64,000 nucleotides of DNA from Bretschneidera sinensis. Taxonomy: Eukaryota; Streptophyta; Magnoliopsida; Brassicales; Akaniaceae. The stretch is from assembly GCA_023935145.1 (NCBI GenBank), contig CM043703.1, positions 24,253,727-24,317,726 on the forward strand, read 5' to 3'. Below the pieces are notes generated by a model. That model saw only the letters and a list, made by a program, of their open reading frames with translations. It made no database searches and was not told the origin of the DNA. Every line of letters begins with the position of its first letter. Within the stretch, counting starts at the first letter, position 1. Below, one piece after another: positions 1-10,508 of this stretch. The position numbers and the translations under genes are program-made.

Positions 1-709
1 CATTCTGGCACAGCCTTCAACCTTTCTCCATATTGTTTAACAGTCCTAGTAGATCCTACAGACCCCTCCATGATAAACGTGCAATACTTATCAATGTGTC
101 CAAGTCTAACACAGTCATAGCAAAAATCAGGCAGCCTTTCATAGGTCAAAAGAATCCACACCAGTGTCTTCTTTCCCGATAACAGCACCCAAACTCCTCT
201 TCATAGGGGTCGAGTTACATCAATACATACTCGAACTCAAAGATATCTACCCCATCCCATACCAGATTGATCTGCTTTCTGCCAAATACATGTATCCCAA
301 TGGTAGATCATGAAAACATACCCAAAAAGAGCATGCTGAAAACTTAAATCTGAAGGTTGGATTGCGCCATTATAATCTTGTAGAATTACAAGTTGCTTAT
401 CAAAAGACCATGGTCTAGAATCCACTACCCAATCACGGTCTCTGGAAGTCTTAAACTGAAATAAGAAGAGTTTCTTACCAATAAACCTAACGTCTACACC
501 CTTCACAATGCGCCACACTAGGCGCATGGTATTCAGCAGCGTTTTCCCATTGAAAAGTCGATTTGTAAGCAACTTCCCCACCAGCCCTAGTTCTCCCAAC
601 TGAAGGTTCTCATCGACACCGTTACCTGTTAACACAATCATTGTATCCTCCTCCCAGTTAACCGAAAAGCCTTCATCTTAGAAAGGAGATCTATCTCTAT
701 CGTAGTCAT
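1..709 (-). pseudogene. LINE ORF1 remnant (DUF4283 plus CCHC knuckle)
   Basis: The N-terminal part of a plant L1-type LINE ORF1 protein, which in the family binds the element RNA. The likely ATG is at 709. A frameshift lies near 655, after which a long frame runs from 641. Residues encoded at about 640-360 resemble DUF4283, with the usual stretch ending in DSRPWSFDKQLVILQDYNG. An in-frame TGA stands at 237-239. The same frame then continues into YERLPDFCYDCVRLGHIDKYC-like sequence with a C-x2-C-x4-H-x4-C zinc knuckle at about 134-90. The frame leaves the window at its left edge. It is antisense to the LINE ORF2 piece at 938-2483, so the two are separate insertions or a rearranged one. Confidence 0.82.
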
Positions 710-937
710 TATGCAAGTAAAGAGCTAAGATATAACGATCTCCCACAGCCAAGGGGAGAGGACTTGCAAAAACAAGAGATAAGCTCACACAGGCAGCTAG
801 AACCCTAGGAAACCTAGAGAAACCCTAGACCCCTAGAGAGAAATTTGGTTGTACTTCTTATGTATGTCTTCTAATATCTTTAAAGCTCAAATAGTTCAAA
901 TAACTCCAGAAGTGGTAACCCACTTACTTCCAACCTC
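710..937. other. Probable LINE 5' leader and unassigned joint
   Basis: Positions 710 to about 870 lie just upstream (minus strand) of the LINE ORF1 start and are probably its 5' untranslated leader. The rest leads into the plus-strand LINE ORF2 piece. I see no coding sequence and no target site duplication here. Confidence 0.4.
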
Positions 938-1130
938 GGGAAACACCTTGGCGTTCCAATTTTTCAAGGGTGGACCACTAGGACCACTTACAAGGAGATA
1001 GTTGATAATGTCCAAAAGAAATTATTTGGTTGGAAAGCGATGCATCTCTCTATAGCTGGCAGATTTATTTTGTCTAAAGTTATCATTTCTACTATCCCAT
1101 TTTATACGATGCAATCTGCTTAGATTCCAA

Positions 1131-1166
1131 TCAGTTTGTGTGATGGGATCAGTTTATGTGATGAGA
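1131..1166 (+). repeat. 18-bp in-frame tandem duplication in LINE ORF2
   Basis: Two adjacent 18-base units, each beginning ATCAGTTT and ending TGTGATGRG, give the doubled peptide ISLCDG ISLCDE. The copies differ at two bases. This is probably replication slippage in the dead LINE. Confidence 0.7.
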
Positions 1167-1589
1167 TTGATACGTTGAATAGAGACTTCATATGGGGCAG
1201 CACGCAAGAGAAGAGAAAGATCCATTTTATGCAATTGGATCAAATTTGTAAACCCAAGTGCGAAGAGGGATTGGGAGTTCATGAAATGAAGAAGGTGAAC
1301 CAAACCATGATGGCCAAGTTTGGTTGGAACCTCATCTCTAGTGAACCCAAGTTATGGACCCAAATTATATATACTAAATATTTACAGGGGAAAGATTTAT
1401 TATCGTATCGGAATCGCGGGTTTAAATCTCCCATTTGGAAGGGCATTGTTAACTCTATTGATATCTTTAGAAAAGGGACTTGTTTCCAAGTTAACAATGG
1501 TCAGTCTACCAGGTTCTGAACTGATTTATGGATCACTGATGCTCCGCTCCAAATAATGGCCCTGAGAGCTATTAATCACTTGGATCTGG

Positions 1590-1905
1590 TGATTTTTTTT
1601 ATGTATTTTATATCAACAAAATTATATCTAAATTGCTACTTTTAGATACTTTTTCATACCTATTGTCGATACTAAGTAGCAGTAAAAAAATTTATATCTA
1701 TTTTTCATGATATTTTGCATGGATCAGATATATCATGGCTAATTATTCAACAAAAAAAAAAAGTGTCTTCCACAATGGAATCTAATAAATGAGATTTCAA
1801 GTGTTTACATAATCTTCTCCTTTTTAGAAAAATGATTCATCGAAATAATGAGTCACTGATAATATTGACACATCTGAGATCATCCTTTATTCAATCTTTT
1901 TCCTT
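1590..1905. other. AT-rich insertion inside the LINE fragment
   Basis: LINE coding similarity stops near 1590 and resumes near 1935 in the expected order. The intervening sequence is AT-rich with homopolymer runs (1741-1765) and a weak imperfect inverted repeat at about 1630-1705 around GCTACT/AGTAGC. It may be a small MITE-like insertion, but I see no clear terminal repeats or target duplication. Confidence 0.35.
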
Positions 1906-2483
1906 CTTGTTGCTGGACTGTTGCTGATTACTGCCCAAACCCTGGGCTATGGAGTATTAATAAGTTACAAGATCTTCTTCCTCCTCATGTTATCTCTGAG
2001 CTGCAATCTGTGTTTGTCGACCCAAATTCTAATAGCAAAGATTCAATTGTTTGGTCTGCCTCTCCGAATGGTAACTAATTTTCTAAACCTGCTTATCATC
2101 TTCTATCTTCTCCCCATGATGATAGTATGAATGGTTGGTTGAACATTTGGAAGGCTCAGTGACAACCTAGAATCAAGTATACACTTTGGCTTACTGCTAA
2201 TGATAGGCTTTTTGCTAATCATAACAGATTCAAAATGTGGTTCACTAACGATGATGCTTGCCCTATTTGCCAACACTATGCTGATTCCACTCTCCATGTT
2301 CTGCATGACTGTAGATATCCTGTTGAAATATGGAATAGACTGCTCTTTTCTCCCTGGAGCTTAAAGATTGGTTTTTTGGAACTGTTCCTAGAAACCAATT
2401 ATTCAACTTCAAATCCCAATTTGGGGTTTTATTTTGTTAGGCGTGCTAGTAATGTTGTTGCTCATTCTCTAGCTAAACTGTGA

Positions 2484-3480
2484 TTGGGTTGTTCTTCTCC
2501 TTTGCTTTGGCTGGAGGAGATGCCGTCATTATTTGGACTTACTTATTTCATTCTCTAATTCATAATTTGTTAAAATTTCAAGATTTCAGTTTCAGCATCT
2601 AAATCCTCAATGCAATGGTATTCCAACATGATCAGTACATGATGTAACTCCTTTACAAAGAGAACTCTAGTTGCTGAAGCTAAATATATTAGTAATAAAT
2701 TGAAAAAGTTATGAGGTAGCACTCTCAAAAGTTAAAAGCATTCTCTCTCTCTTTTCTTATTTTTCAAGGATCAAGAAAGTTCATTAAAGCATTAGAACAC
2801 ATCATTGAAATCCAAATAAGGAACAAGAAAAGCAAAGCTAAAACATTTTCCAGAATAAATTCATCTTATTTCTAGCACCACACTGCAGGTGCTCCTCAAG
2901 TAGTTTCAGCCTCCACTTATCAACGCTCTTCAGTAGACAGTAGGTAACTGATTTCTGAAAACGCTGGCATTAGGTTATGTTTGGATATGCTCTTCTGTCA
3001 TTTACTCCTTGATTTCCTCTACTCTTGTTTCCTCTCATGGCGCCTCAATCCAAAAGAGGCGTTAGGCACAAGTGAGGGGAGAACAAATTTTTCAAGATGA
3101 TGGTAACCATTCTATCCTTTCTCCTCAGTTAAAAACCACTCTAGAATGTTGAAGGTATCGATTAATTTCGTGAATGACTTGTATGATTGACGAAAAAGTA
3201 AATTCAATATATGGTAGTTGTCCAAATAATTAAACAGTGAAAAGGACATTCGATATTGTTTTTGCATTTACGACAAACAAAAGTTGGATTCCATGCGAAA
3301 GAACTGGGGCTTTGACAGGAAGCTTATGATAAAGTTTGTTCAAGCCATTATTTAGTCATAATCTGCGAGTTTATTTGTCATGAGCTTCTCATTAAATAAT
3401 ACTGTTTGTCTAAGGAGATGTAACAGGGCTTTCATATATCTGCTTGTTATAATTTTTTTTCACGTATTTTCTTCTAAAAG
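2484..3480. other. No gene seen; probably host intron or upstream sequence
   Basis: AT-rich sequence with no convincing coding frame. It lies between the LINE remnant and the first copy of the duplicated host exon. A pyrimidine-rich tract ending in AAAAG at about 3450-3480 could be the 3' end of an intron. Confidence 0.4.
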
Positions 3481-3882
3481 CATGTATATGGAAATGCCTC
3501 TCAAGGGAAAGAAAAGGTTGAAGTTACTGCCACAAGGAGAGTGAATTCGTCATCTTCAACTTATATTCAATTGGCTACCGGAGAGAAGCCCTCTTCCAAC
3601 AGTCATCTTCTCTCTTAATTTCAGATCCTGATGATGGACCTCAAATCAATTCAACAGCAGAAATTTCCAATGTAGGAATTAGCCTTGATAGTTATGGTCT
3701 AGATATGAGTTTAGAAGTTCATAGTCCTCAACCACGTAAAACAAGCAACTCAAATGGCATTATGGGATCCGAAGAAGACATACGGATAAATATTGCCGAA
3801 TCAAATACTCAATCACTAGAAGGACCTCAAACTCAATGTCTAACTCCTAAGAAGGAAATACCATATATCATTCATTGTGATG
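3481..3882 (+). pseudogene. Host gene exon, copy 1 (frameshifted)
   Basis: A coding exon of a gene I do not recognise. From about 3481 the frame reads HVYGNASQGKEKVEVTATRR and onward. Compared with the second copy (6607-6915), one A is missing near 3597, shifting the frame. The downstream part (3625-3882) is open and Ser/Asn-rich, ending with EIPYIIHCDG. It ends at a good 5' splice site, G|GTATGTAAC. The two copies are about 90% identical by eye, including roughly 110 bp of the following intron. Intact sequence resumes only after element F, so this copy has no downstream exons of its own. Confidence 0.6.
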
Positions 3883-3999
3883 GTATGTAACATCACTCTT
3901 TGCTTATTTTCATTTTGCTCTACGTTTTCTCACTTTGCACTACCCAACTCTTTTGCTCCACTTTTACTAGTTAGATATGACTAGAATTTGTCATTGAGG

Positions 4000-4358
4000 T
4001 GATGCAGTACAGTAGGGAAAGATAAAGATAAACTAAAATTAAAAGATAAAACTGATCCAAATTACATGGATTTTCCCAAATCACATGGGAACCACAACCA
4101 AATCGCATGGCACGAAACAACTATCAATTACATAGTGTTTAATTTCAATAATTTTTTTTTATTCAAATCAAAGCTGATTACAAATGATATATGGACACCT
4201 CTTATTTATAGATTTTAACCCTAGTCGATAAATAAACTGAACTATGAAAGGAAACTGACATTTGAAATTAACTACACCTAGATACCCATAATATTTTTTT
4301 TATTACATAATTATCCCAATATCCCCCAATTCCTAAATTGAAATCCCTAATTCTAACA
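4000..4358 (-). repeat. F 3' LTR
   Basis: On the minus strand it begins TGTTAGAATTAGGG (right end) and ends CTGTACTGCATCA (left end). It pairs with 6235-6590 as a direct repeat, about 88-90% identical by eye. Confidence 0.8.
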
Positions 4359-5300
4359 TTCCTCATGTTCCCCATCATTCTCCACCACTTAGAAAGAACA
4401 TCCCCTCGAGTTGTAAAGTGTAGGAGGACCAACACCTTAGATTGATGGATAAATAAGGCATAGTTGCGAAACTCATGGAAGTCGAAGTCACTAGGAGGTG
4501 AAAAAATTTGCTTTGGAAATGCTTGTTGACGAGGTGTGTGGATTCAGGTAGGGAAGATAAAGTCAATATCTAGGACATGTGTGTCAACTCGACCCTCAAT
4601 CACACCAGTAAGTTTGTCATCCTGTTTGTGTTGAATCTTTTCAGCTTCCTCGATATGCTCAATAAAATCTTGCTGGACTGGCTCAACCAAGTCAACTGCA
4701 CAAGGAACAGGTTCAACCGGCTCACAACATCAAGTTGGTCGTCGACTGGTTCGTCATCTTTGTCGGCATCTTGTTGCTCTTTGGTGTCTTCCTTAGCATC
4801 CGTGTATCAATTTTGGGATCATCTTTCACGGTCACAACATCCAAGGGTTTGTATAATTCTTTATATTCTATCAACAATTGCATTATCTTCTCTCGAACTT
4901 AGGGTGAAGCTAATGGGTTGATCTTCTGCTCTATAACAGGCTCATCATATATACCATATCCATCATAACTTCGGTAAGCACGATCATACCCAACACAACC
5001 ATGGTTAGCATCTTGAGGAGCATAATAATAATTCTTATAAGCAACTCTTTCATCATCATAAATATAATCGCTATTACCAATCAAAGCATGAACATCTCAA
5101 GAACTTTGTTCATACTCATACTCATATTGATGTTGTAATTCTCCAAGTCGTCTCTCACCACAATAAACCCAATATTGAAGTTCTTCAAATTCCTCCTGCA
5201 TACTCTGGGGAAGATAACACCAACCATACTTGATCGCTTTTGATTTCAACTCATCCAAGAGAATAATTATTTGATAACAGAACTTATAGGTTTCAAATGC
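4359..5300 (-). pseudogene. Unidentified decayed coding region inside F
   Basis: On the minus strand a protein-like stretch runs from about 5290 to 4560 with a few stops. It includes ELKSKAIKYGWCYLPQSM, then a Tyr- and Asp-rich segment (5084-4899) with GNSDYIYDDERVAYKNYYY, then acidic, Lys-rich sequence. I do not recognise a family. It could be a worn gag-like frame or captured host coding sequence. Its 3' end runs into the purine tract before the left LTR at about 4360-4400. Confidence 0.4.
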
Positions 5301-6219
5301 GACTCCAAGTATGGTAAGACATGATATTAAAATAGCTCAAACATAATTAAATTTTTCTTTTTCTCTTTTTTTGTATGTCTTTTTCTTCTTTTTTTTTTAA
5401 ATCAGAAAAAAAATACGTGACAGTGAATTACAATAACTAGAGAATAAAAAAAAAACCTGATTTTTTTCAGCTACTGCCTTGGTTAAGTTGGGCTAGTTGG
5501 TTCGGCTAGATTGGCTGGCTCGGTTCAGCTCGGCTTGGTCTGTGGCTCGGTAAGCTCTGAAGAGCTCTGCACCTAAACTGGATCTTTTGTCAAGCCGAAG
5601 TTGACCCGGTCAGATTCTTGTCAGATCAAGACCGAAAGGGGAAGGTTCAACCGAAAAGAATCTTTTGATCACGATGGCGATGGTCGACTCGGTGTTGAGT
5701 GGCCTGAACGTTACAGATTGAAGGTGCTAGCCGAAGGTTCTCGTGGTTGGAAACTAGTTATTGGCGATAGATCCAACAGCTTTAAGGGTCGAGTTATCTT
5801 CAGTAGTGGTCGCCTAAAGATTCTGGGCTGGCCAGTGGTGGCACCGACTGCTGGGGTGGCAAGATACGAAGGCAATAGGAAGAAATGCAGATCTGAAAGT
5901 CACGGTGAATTTAAGGAAGAAGACAATGGCAGATCAGGTCGTGTTTCTCGAGTTTTGGATACCCAAGAAAGCCGCACCTTTTGGTCGTGGTGCAAGCTCT
6001 TGGGGTGGCGACCGGTGCAGATGGAATCTAGGAGGAAGACGGTGGCGGACGGTGGGTGGCGGCGACAAGAGATGATTACGATGACTACTGTAGGCTTTGT
6101 TTGGTCTAAGGGCTTGTTTAGATGTTGTTTCTGGTTTAAGGTTTTGTTTAGATGTTGTTTCGGGTTTAAGAGCTTGTTTGGGTAGAATGTTTGAGAGTGG
6201 TGGTGGGGAATCATGTTTA
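5301..6219 (-). other. F leader region, no coding gene supported
   Basis: GC-richer sequence downstream of the F PBS on minus. Long frames exist on both strands (for example 5601-6185 on plus), but none resembles a protein family and they overlap each other. A short repeat (TTGTTTAGATGTTGTTTC-like, about 33-bp spacing) lies at 6108-6180. Poly-T/poly-A tracts lie at 5340-5470. Confidence 0.45.
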
Positions 6220-6232
6220 GGCTCTGATACCA
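6220..6232 (-). other. F primer binding site (tRNA-Met)
   Basis: On the minus strand TGGTATCAGAGCC lies two bases downstream of the LTR end CTGCATCA. It is complementary to the 3' end of plant initiator tRNA-Met, which fixes the orientation of F as minus and 6235-6590 as its 5' LTR. Confidence 0.9.
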
Positions 6233-6234
6233 CT

Positions 6235-6590
6235 TGATGCAGTACAGTAGGGGAGAGATAAAGATAAACTAAAAATAAAAGATAAAACCGATCCAAATCA
6301 CATGAATCTTCTCAAATCACATGGGAACCGTAACCAAATCACATAGCGTGAAACAACTACCAATCATATAGTGTTTAATTTCAATAATCTCTTTTTTTTT
6401 ATTCAAATCCAAGTTGACTACAAATGACATAGGGACGCCTCTTATATAAAGATCTTAACCCTAGTCCGATAAGAAAACTGAACTATGAAAAGAAACTGAC
6501 ATATGAAATTAAGTACACCTAGATACCCATAATATTTTTTGATTATATAATTATCCCCCAATTCCTCAATTAAAATCCATAATTCTAATT
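6235..6590 (-). repeat. F 5' LTR
   Basis: Direct repeat of 4000-4358. The terminal TG (minus strand, right end) is altered to AA here. A TATA-like TTTATATAAG (minus, about 6442-6450) lies in the same place as in the other copy. Confidence 0.8.
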
Positions 6591-6606
6591 TTTCTAGTGT
6601 TCTGCA

Positions 6607-6915
6607 CTACTGGAGAAAAGCCCTCTACCAACAAGTCATATTCTCTCTTAATTTTAGATCCTGATCATGGACCTCAAATCAATTCAACAGTAGAAATTCC
6701 CAATATAAGAATTAGCCTTGACAGTTATGGTCCAGATATGAGTTTAAAAGTTCATAGTCCTCAACCACATAAAACAAGCAACTCAAATGGAATTATAGGA
6801 TCCGAAGAAGGTGTACGGATAAATATTGCAGAATCAGATACTCAATAACCAAAAGGACCTCAAACTCAATGTGTAACTTTGGAGAGGGAAATATCATATA
6901 TCATTCATTGTGATG
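6607..6915 (+). pseudogene. Host gene exon, copy 2 (nonsense)
   Basis: The second copy of the exon at 3481-3882, starting part-way in at the GEKPS codons just after element F. The reading frame is continuous through SYSLLILDPDHGPQ, showing that the frame in copy 1 is shifted. CAATCA has become CAATAA here, a stop at 6846-6848. The exon ends at 6915 with the same splice donor, G|GTATGTAAC. The 116-bp intron 6916-7031 ends in CTAAG and joins the exon at 7032. Confidence 0.62.
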
Positions 6916-7031
6916 GTATGTAACATCACTCTTTGCTGATTTTCATTTTGCTCTACGTTTTTTCACTTTGCACTACCCAACTCTTTTGCTCCATGTTTTC
7001 TATTTAGATATGACTACAATGTGTCACTAAG

Positions 7032-7149
7032 GTCTATGTAAACCAAGTCTTGGTCCTGATACAGCATTAAATGATATTGCTATGTACTTATCCAACCAGC
7101 TTTTTTCAGTTAACAACGAATCTAGACCATGTCATACTTCATTGGCATG
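7032..7149 (+). pseudogene. Host gene exon, part before retrotransposon A
   Basis: After the AG acceptor at 7030-7031, phase-1 joining to the upstream exon gives LCKPSLGPDTALNDIAMYL and onward, in frame to the A insertion at 7149/7150. The codon interrupted by A is completed by base 60100, and the frame continues to 60181. The family is not recognised. Confidence 0.6.
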
Positions 7150-7656
7150 TGTTGACGCCAAGAGTCTGTCATTGACTCGGAGTCAACTCTTTGGTTCCCG
7201 CACAGGTAGGAAGGGTGAACTAGAGGGCCTATGGAGAGGGAGGAGGGGGAGGCCTCCAAAGACGCTCAAACGCTCTAGTAAGGACGAGAGCTTAAAAAAG
7301 GGGGAGGGCACTAATTTTTCTAATGAACTTGTCAATAAAAATCAAGAGTGTCTTGAACTTACGTACCTCTAGCTATTTATAATCTTCTGAGGGAAGGTCA
7401 GCCATGTAGGAGAGATGGATTCATCCCTATGATCCTGAGCTTCTGCAGTTAGGTCTCAGTCACGTGCTCAGAGGGTCGCATGTTTCAGGCGTGGTTTGGT
7501 CCGCTAATTGCGCTTTGAAGTGGCAATGGTGTGATTTATTCGTTCCATGTGTATCTTGTCGTGTGATAGAAACCGAACACGTGTTAACGGCCCGTTGGTG
7601 ATGAACGTCCCCACGTGTTGACGTTTTATTAACCGAGGGTATTGTCGGCTCTATCA
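7150..7656 (-). repeat. A 3' LTR
   Basis: 507 bp. On minus it starts TGATAGAGCCGACAATACCC and ends GGCGTCAACA. It has a TATA box (minus TATAAATA-like, about 7374-7381) and CACGTG cores at 7578 and 7612. The weak polypurine stretch GAGAAAGTAAGG (minus) lies just to its right. Confidence 0.92.
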
Positions 7657-7789
7657 CAAGCACCTTACTTTCTCAGTCACTTGTGTGCCTCGAAGAAGTA
7701 TGGTGAGATTTTTGTGCCGTGTCTATGTGTTTGTACTTAAGGATATTGAGAAATAGATGATCTATATCCTTGGACTAGGATATCTTAGG

Positions 7790-8310
7790 CCGAGCATAAC
7801 TCTGATGCTCGGCTTTGAAGGTTCTGGTCCAAGCATATGTTAAGCAGTTCACACGCTCGGATTTAGAGGCTTTTGGCCGAGTGTGTGACAAGCAGCTCAC
7901 ATGCTCGGGCTTGGAGATTTCATGTTGAGTGTGTGACAAGCAGCTCACATGCTCGAACTTGGAGACTTGAGGCCGAGTGTGTGACAAGTAGCTCACATGC
8001 TCGGACTTGGAGACTTAAGGCCGAGTGTGTGACAAACAACTCACACGCTTGGACTTGGAGACTTGAGGCTGAGTGTGTGACAAGCAGCTCACAGGCTCGA
8101 ACTTGGAGATTTTATGCCGAGTGTGTGACAAGCAACTCACACACTAAGACTTGAAAACTTGAGGCTGAGTGTGTGACAAGCAGCTCACATGCTCGGACAT
8201 GGAGACTTGAGGCTAAGTGTGTGACAAACAGCTTATACACTCGAACTTGGAGACTTGAGGCCGAGTGTGTGACAAGCAGCTCACACACTAAGATTTGGAG
8301 ACTTTTTAGG
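7790..8310 (+). repeat. 48-bp tandem array in the 3' region of A
   Basis: About ten units of 48 bp, for example starts at 7879, 7927 and 7975, built around GTGTGTGACAAGCAGCTCAC, ATGCTCGGACTTGGAGACTT and GAGGCCGA. Because 48 is divisible by 3, both strands stay open by chance; these are not genes. Tat elements commonly carry tandem repeats just before the 3' LTR. The monomer is related to the 98-bp array of D. Confidence 0.9.
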
Positions 8311-8840
8311 AGACTTTTGGGCATCCCATTTTTTGTCGTTTTATCCTTGGGCTCCTCTGGACTTTCTTTCTTGGGCTTTTTCTCCTGGGACATCTGGGCT
8401 TTTTAGGGTTTCTTCTTTTTATAATGTCAGAATGTATTAAATGGGGGGCAGTTGCTTTTTGAACGGCGACATGTATTTATTTGTTCACCTGCCTTTTACC
8501 TAGGGGAGATCGAACGGTGCCTTGGGTACAGGAGGCATCATACTGTTTTGGCAGTTGGAGCTTTGGGGAGAGTAAACGGTGCCTTGGTGACATCAAGGGT
8601 CATGTCTCTTCAACTGTAGGGAAGTTAATGTCCTTTGTTCCTGATGCCTTTATCCTGATATAAAGGTGGTTTCTTCCTCTCTTCTACTCACTTCTTGCTT
8701 TCTAATTTGAGCCTGTGAGAGAGAAAAAAACAAGAAAGAGAAAGAAATCTTGAGAGTGCACGGAGTCAGTTTAGATCGCTCGGAGTTAAATTTGGAAGAA
8801 GATGATAGGAATCAGTTGAGGTTGTTTGGAGTCAAGAGCG
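8311..8840 (+). promoter_or_regulatory. Upstream region and TATA of the antisense gene of A
   Basis: Non-coding sequence between the 48-bp array and the antisense gene. A good TATA box (TATAAAGG, 8659-8666) is followed by pyrimidine-rich sequence CTTCCTCTCTTCTACTC and a purine-rich leader. This puts a likely start near 8690 and the first ATG at 8841. Promoter activity is inferred. Confidence 0.55.
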
Positions 8841-10508
8841 ATGAGTGTTGGAGAGGGGCTCGCTATGAGGAGACCGAGGCAAACTATAATCATCCCTTTG
8901 GTGAGTCTTCCTGTCCTTTTTACCATGTCTGAGCCTAGAGTTAATAGTTGTAGTGAAGACAGTGGAGACCTGCCACGAGAGCTGGAGGAGGCCATAAGTG
9001 TCTCATCTTGTAAGGACGAATCCTATTTGGAGGTCGTTCCTCGGAAGGGTCAATTAGCCATGGTCCCCTTCATCCCTGAGGAGGAGTATGCAAAAAGTGA
9101 GGATGAGGCCTCTTCTGAAGAGGAGAATGAGGCCAATCAAAACCTGATGGAGATAAGGGCGGGATATCGCCTTGGAGGAGAAAGATGAGTGGTCGTTCGC
9201 GGCCAACTCTGTGCCCAGTGTGGTTGGGGAGGGGTAGTTTCTAGTAATAAGGAGGATCTATCGTATCCCCTTAGAGTATGCTCTCAGAGTACCAGAGGGC
9301 GGGGAGAGGGCATGCGATGCTCTTTCGAGCCGCGCACCTTATGAGCTATGCATTTATGAACAGCACATGAAGGTCGAGCTCAGGTTTCCCCTCCACCCTT
9401 TCTTCTGCACGGTGTTAAGATACTTCGATATAGCACTGTGCCAACTGGTACTTAACTTAATGAGGCTCATAATGGCTTTCATAGTAGTGTGCACGAAAGT
9501 GGGCTGCGTGATGAACATCAACGTCTTCAAGGTCCACTTCTAGATAAGTATGCATAGGGAGACTAGGTGGATCGTGGTCAGCTCGAGGGCTAAGAGGAAG
9601 GTACTGAAGAAGAAGTCATCCTCCATTAAAATATGGAAGAAATTGTTCTTCTATGTTCAGAGTGCTGAAAGCTTCAACATCCCCCTCAGCTGGAGTCTTG
9701 ACCGTGCAAGCAAGAGTAAGAAGTCACACCTCCTGCACTGAGAGTAAGAGACGTTGAAGGCAATGCTAGTCGTGCTCCTGGACATAGAAGTTCTTTATGA
9801 TAATAAAGAGCTTGCAAGGCGTGGCCTCTGCCCTTTTGCTAATATGGAGGATGGTAATCTTGCCTTCGTTTTTGTGCTTAACTTTTATTTGCTTATCCTA
9901 TACCATAATTTACTAACGTTTTTCCCTTATGCAGAGATGGAGCTGGCTACCAAAGCTAAGGACCCTTCACGCCATGGTGGGCATTGAAGGTCAATGACTC
10001 GACTTCACCCACCCTAGGGTAGCCCAAGAACACCTTATCATGGGGATCCCTCCCCGTGATATACTGGAGGTCTCTCAAAAGCCCCCAGGTATAACTTTTT
10101 CCCTTTTTTCTTGGTTTTGGTTTTTTCTCTAACTGTTTTTTCCAATGACCTTCTACATTTGTTTCAGACCGGCGTGCTCATTGGTATTCTGTCCTGTCAC
10201 TGCATGGACATAGCAAAGAAGCTGGGGAAGTGTGAGTAGAAGTTAGATAAGAGTCAAGAGCTCATCCAGGCGTTATCGACTTCTTTGAAGGCGGTGGAGA
10301 GGGCAAGGGAGGAGGCCATCAGAGAGAGGGACCTTCGGCTCCTGGCCGAGGATGCTTTTAGTGCTGAGAGGGACACAACCCTCGTATTTGAGCGACAGGC
10401 GGGGGAGGAGACTGCCGAGGCCGCGCTGAAGGCCACGGAGAAGGTTTTGGTCTCTTTCAGGGACTCCGACTCCTTCAAGGAGGCCCTGGTGGAGGAGGTT
10501 TGGGGCAG
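8841..10508 (+). pseudogene. Antisense gene of A (Transposase_28-like, spliced), 5' part
   Basis: It runs opposite to gag-pol, as in other Tat elements. From ATG 8841 an acidic N-terminal region (SSEEENEANQ) runs to 9188, with a frame shift or stops near 9185-9240. The block at 9242-9540 reads RIPLEYALRVPEGGERACDA and ELRFPLHPFFCTVLRYFDIA. This is the signature of the family Pfam calls putative gypsy type transposon (PF04195). Likely introns are 9854-9934 (GTAATC to ATGCAG) and 10089-10167 (GTATAA to TTTCAG). The last exon (10168-10508) encodes a Glu/Arg/Ala-rich coiled-coil-like segment. It is cut by B at 10508 and resumes at 49365. Function unknown. Confidence 0.75.

Larger units (their letters stand above)
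938..2483 (+). pseudogene. LINE ORF2 C-terminal half (RT end, zf-RVT, RNase H tail)
   Basis: The C-terminal half of a plant non-LTR reverse transcriptase. The piece at 938-1518 starts with LGVPIFQGWTTR and contains WKAMHLSIAGRFILSK and RDFIWGS, which lie beyond the polymerase core in this family. The piece at about 1935-2340 has DSIVWSASPNG and then a zf-RVT zinc domain (CPICQHYADSTLHVLHDC). It ends with an RNase H-like tail, FVRRASNVVAHSLAKL, and a stop at 2481-2483. Stops occur near 1122, 1519, 2080 and 2160, and an AT-rich insertion splits it at about 1590-1905. The endonuclease and RT core are absent, so this is a 5'-truncated dead copy. Confidence 0.82.
4000..6590 (-). mobile_element. 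Small LTR element F (tRNA-Met PBS), non-autonomous
   Basis: A 2.6-kb element on the minus strand with about 357-bp LTRs at each end, a PBS matching initiator tRNA-Met, and a purine-rich tract (GGGGAACATGAGGAA on minus) next to the left LTR. No gag, RT or integrase is recognisable, so it must depend on enzymes from other elements. The PBS type is common in Copia elements, so a Copia-derived non-autonomous element is likely but unproven. No target duplication is present (TGAGG on the left, TTTCT on the right). The two flanks match different points of the duplicated host exon region, suggesting recombination after insertion. Confidence 0.78.

Noticed and set aside
5601..6185. 194-codon plus-strand frame inside F
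   Set aside because: It lies antisense to F, overlaps other frames and the PBS side, has no family likeness and ends in a short sequence repeat.
7775..8406. Overlapping open frames on both strands rich in repeated CVTSSSHARTW-type peptides
   Set aside because: They come from a 48-bp tandem repeat whose length is a multiple of three. Frames stay open by chance on both strands.
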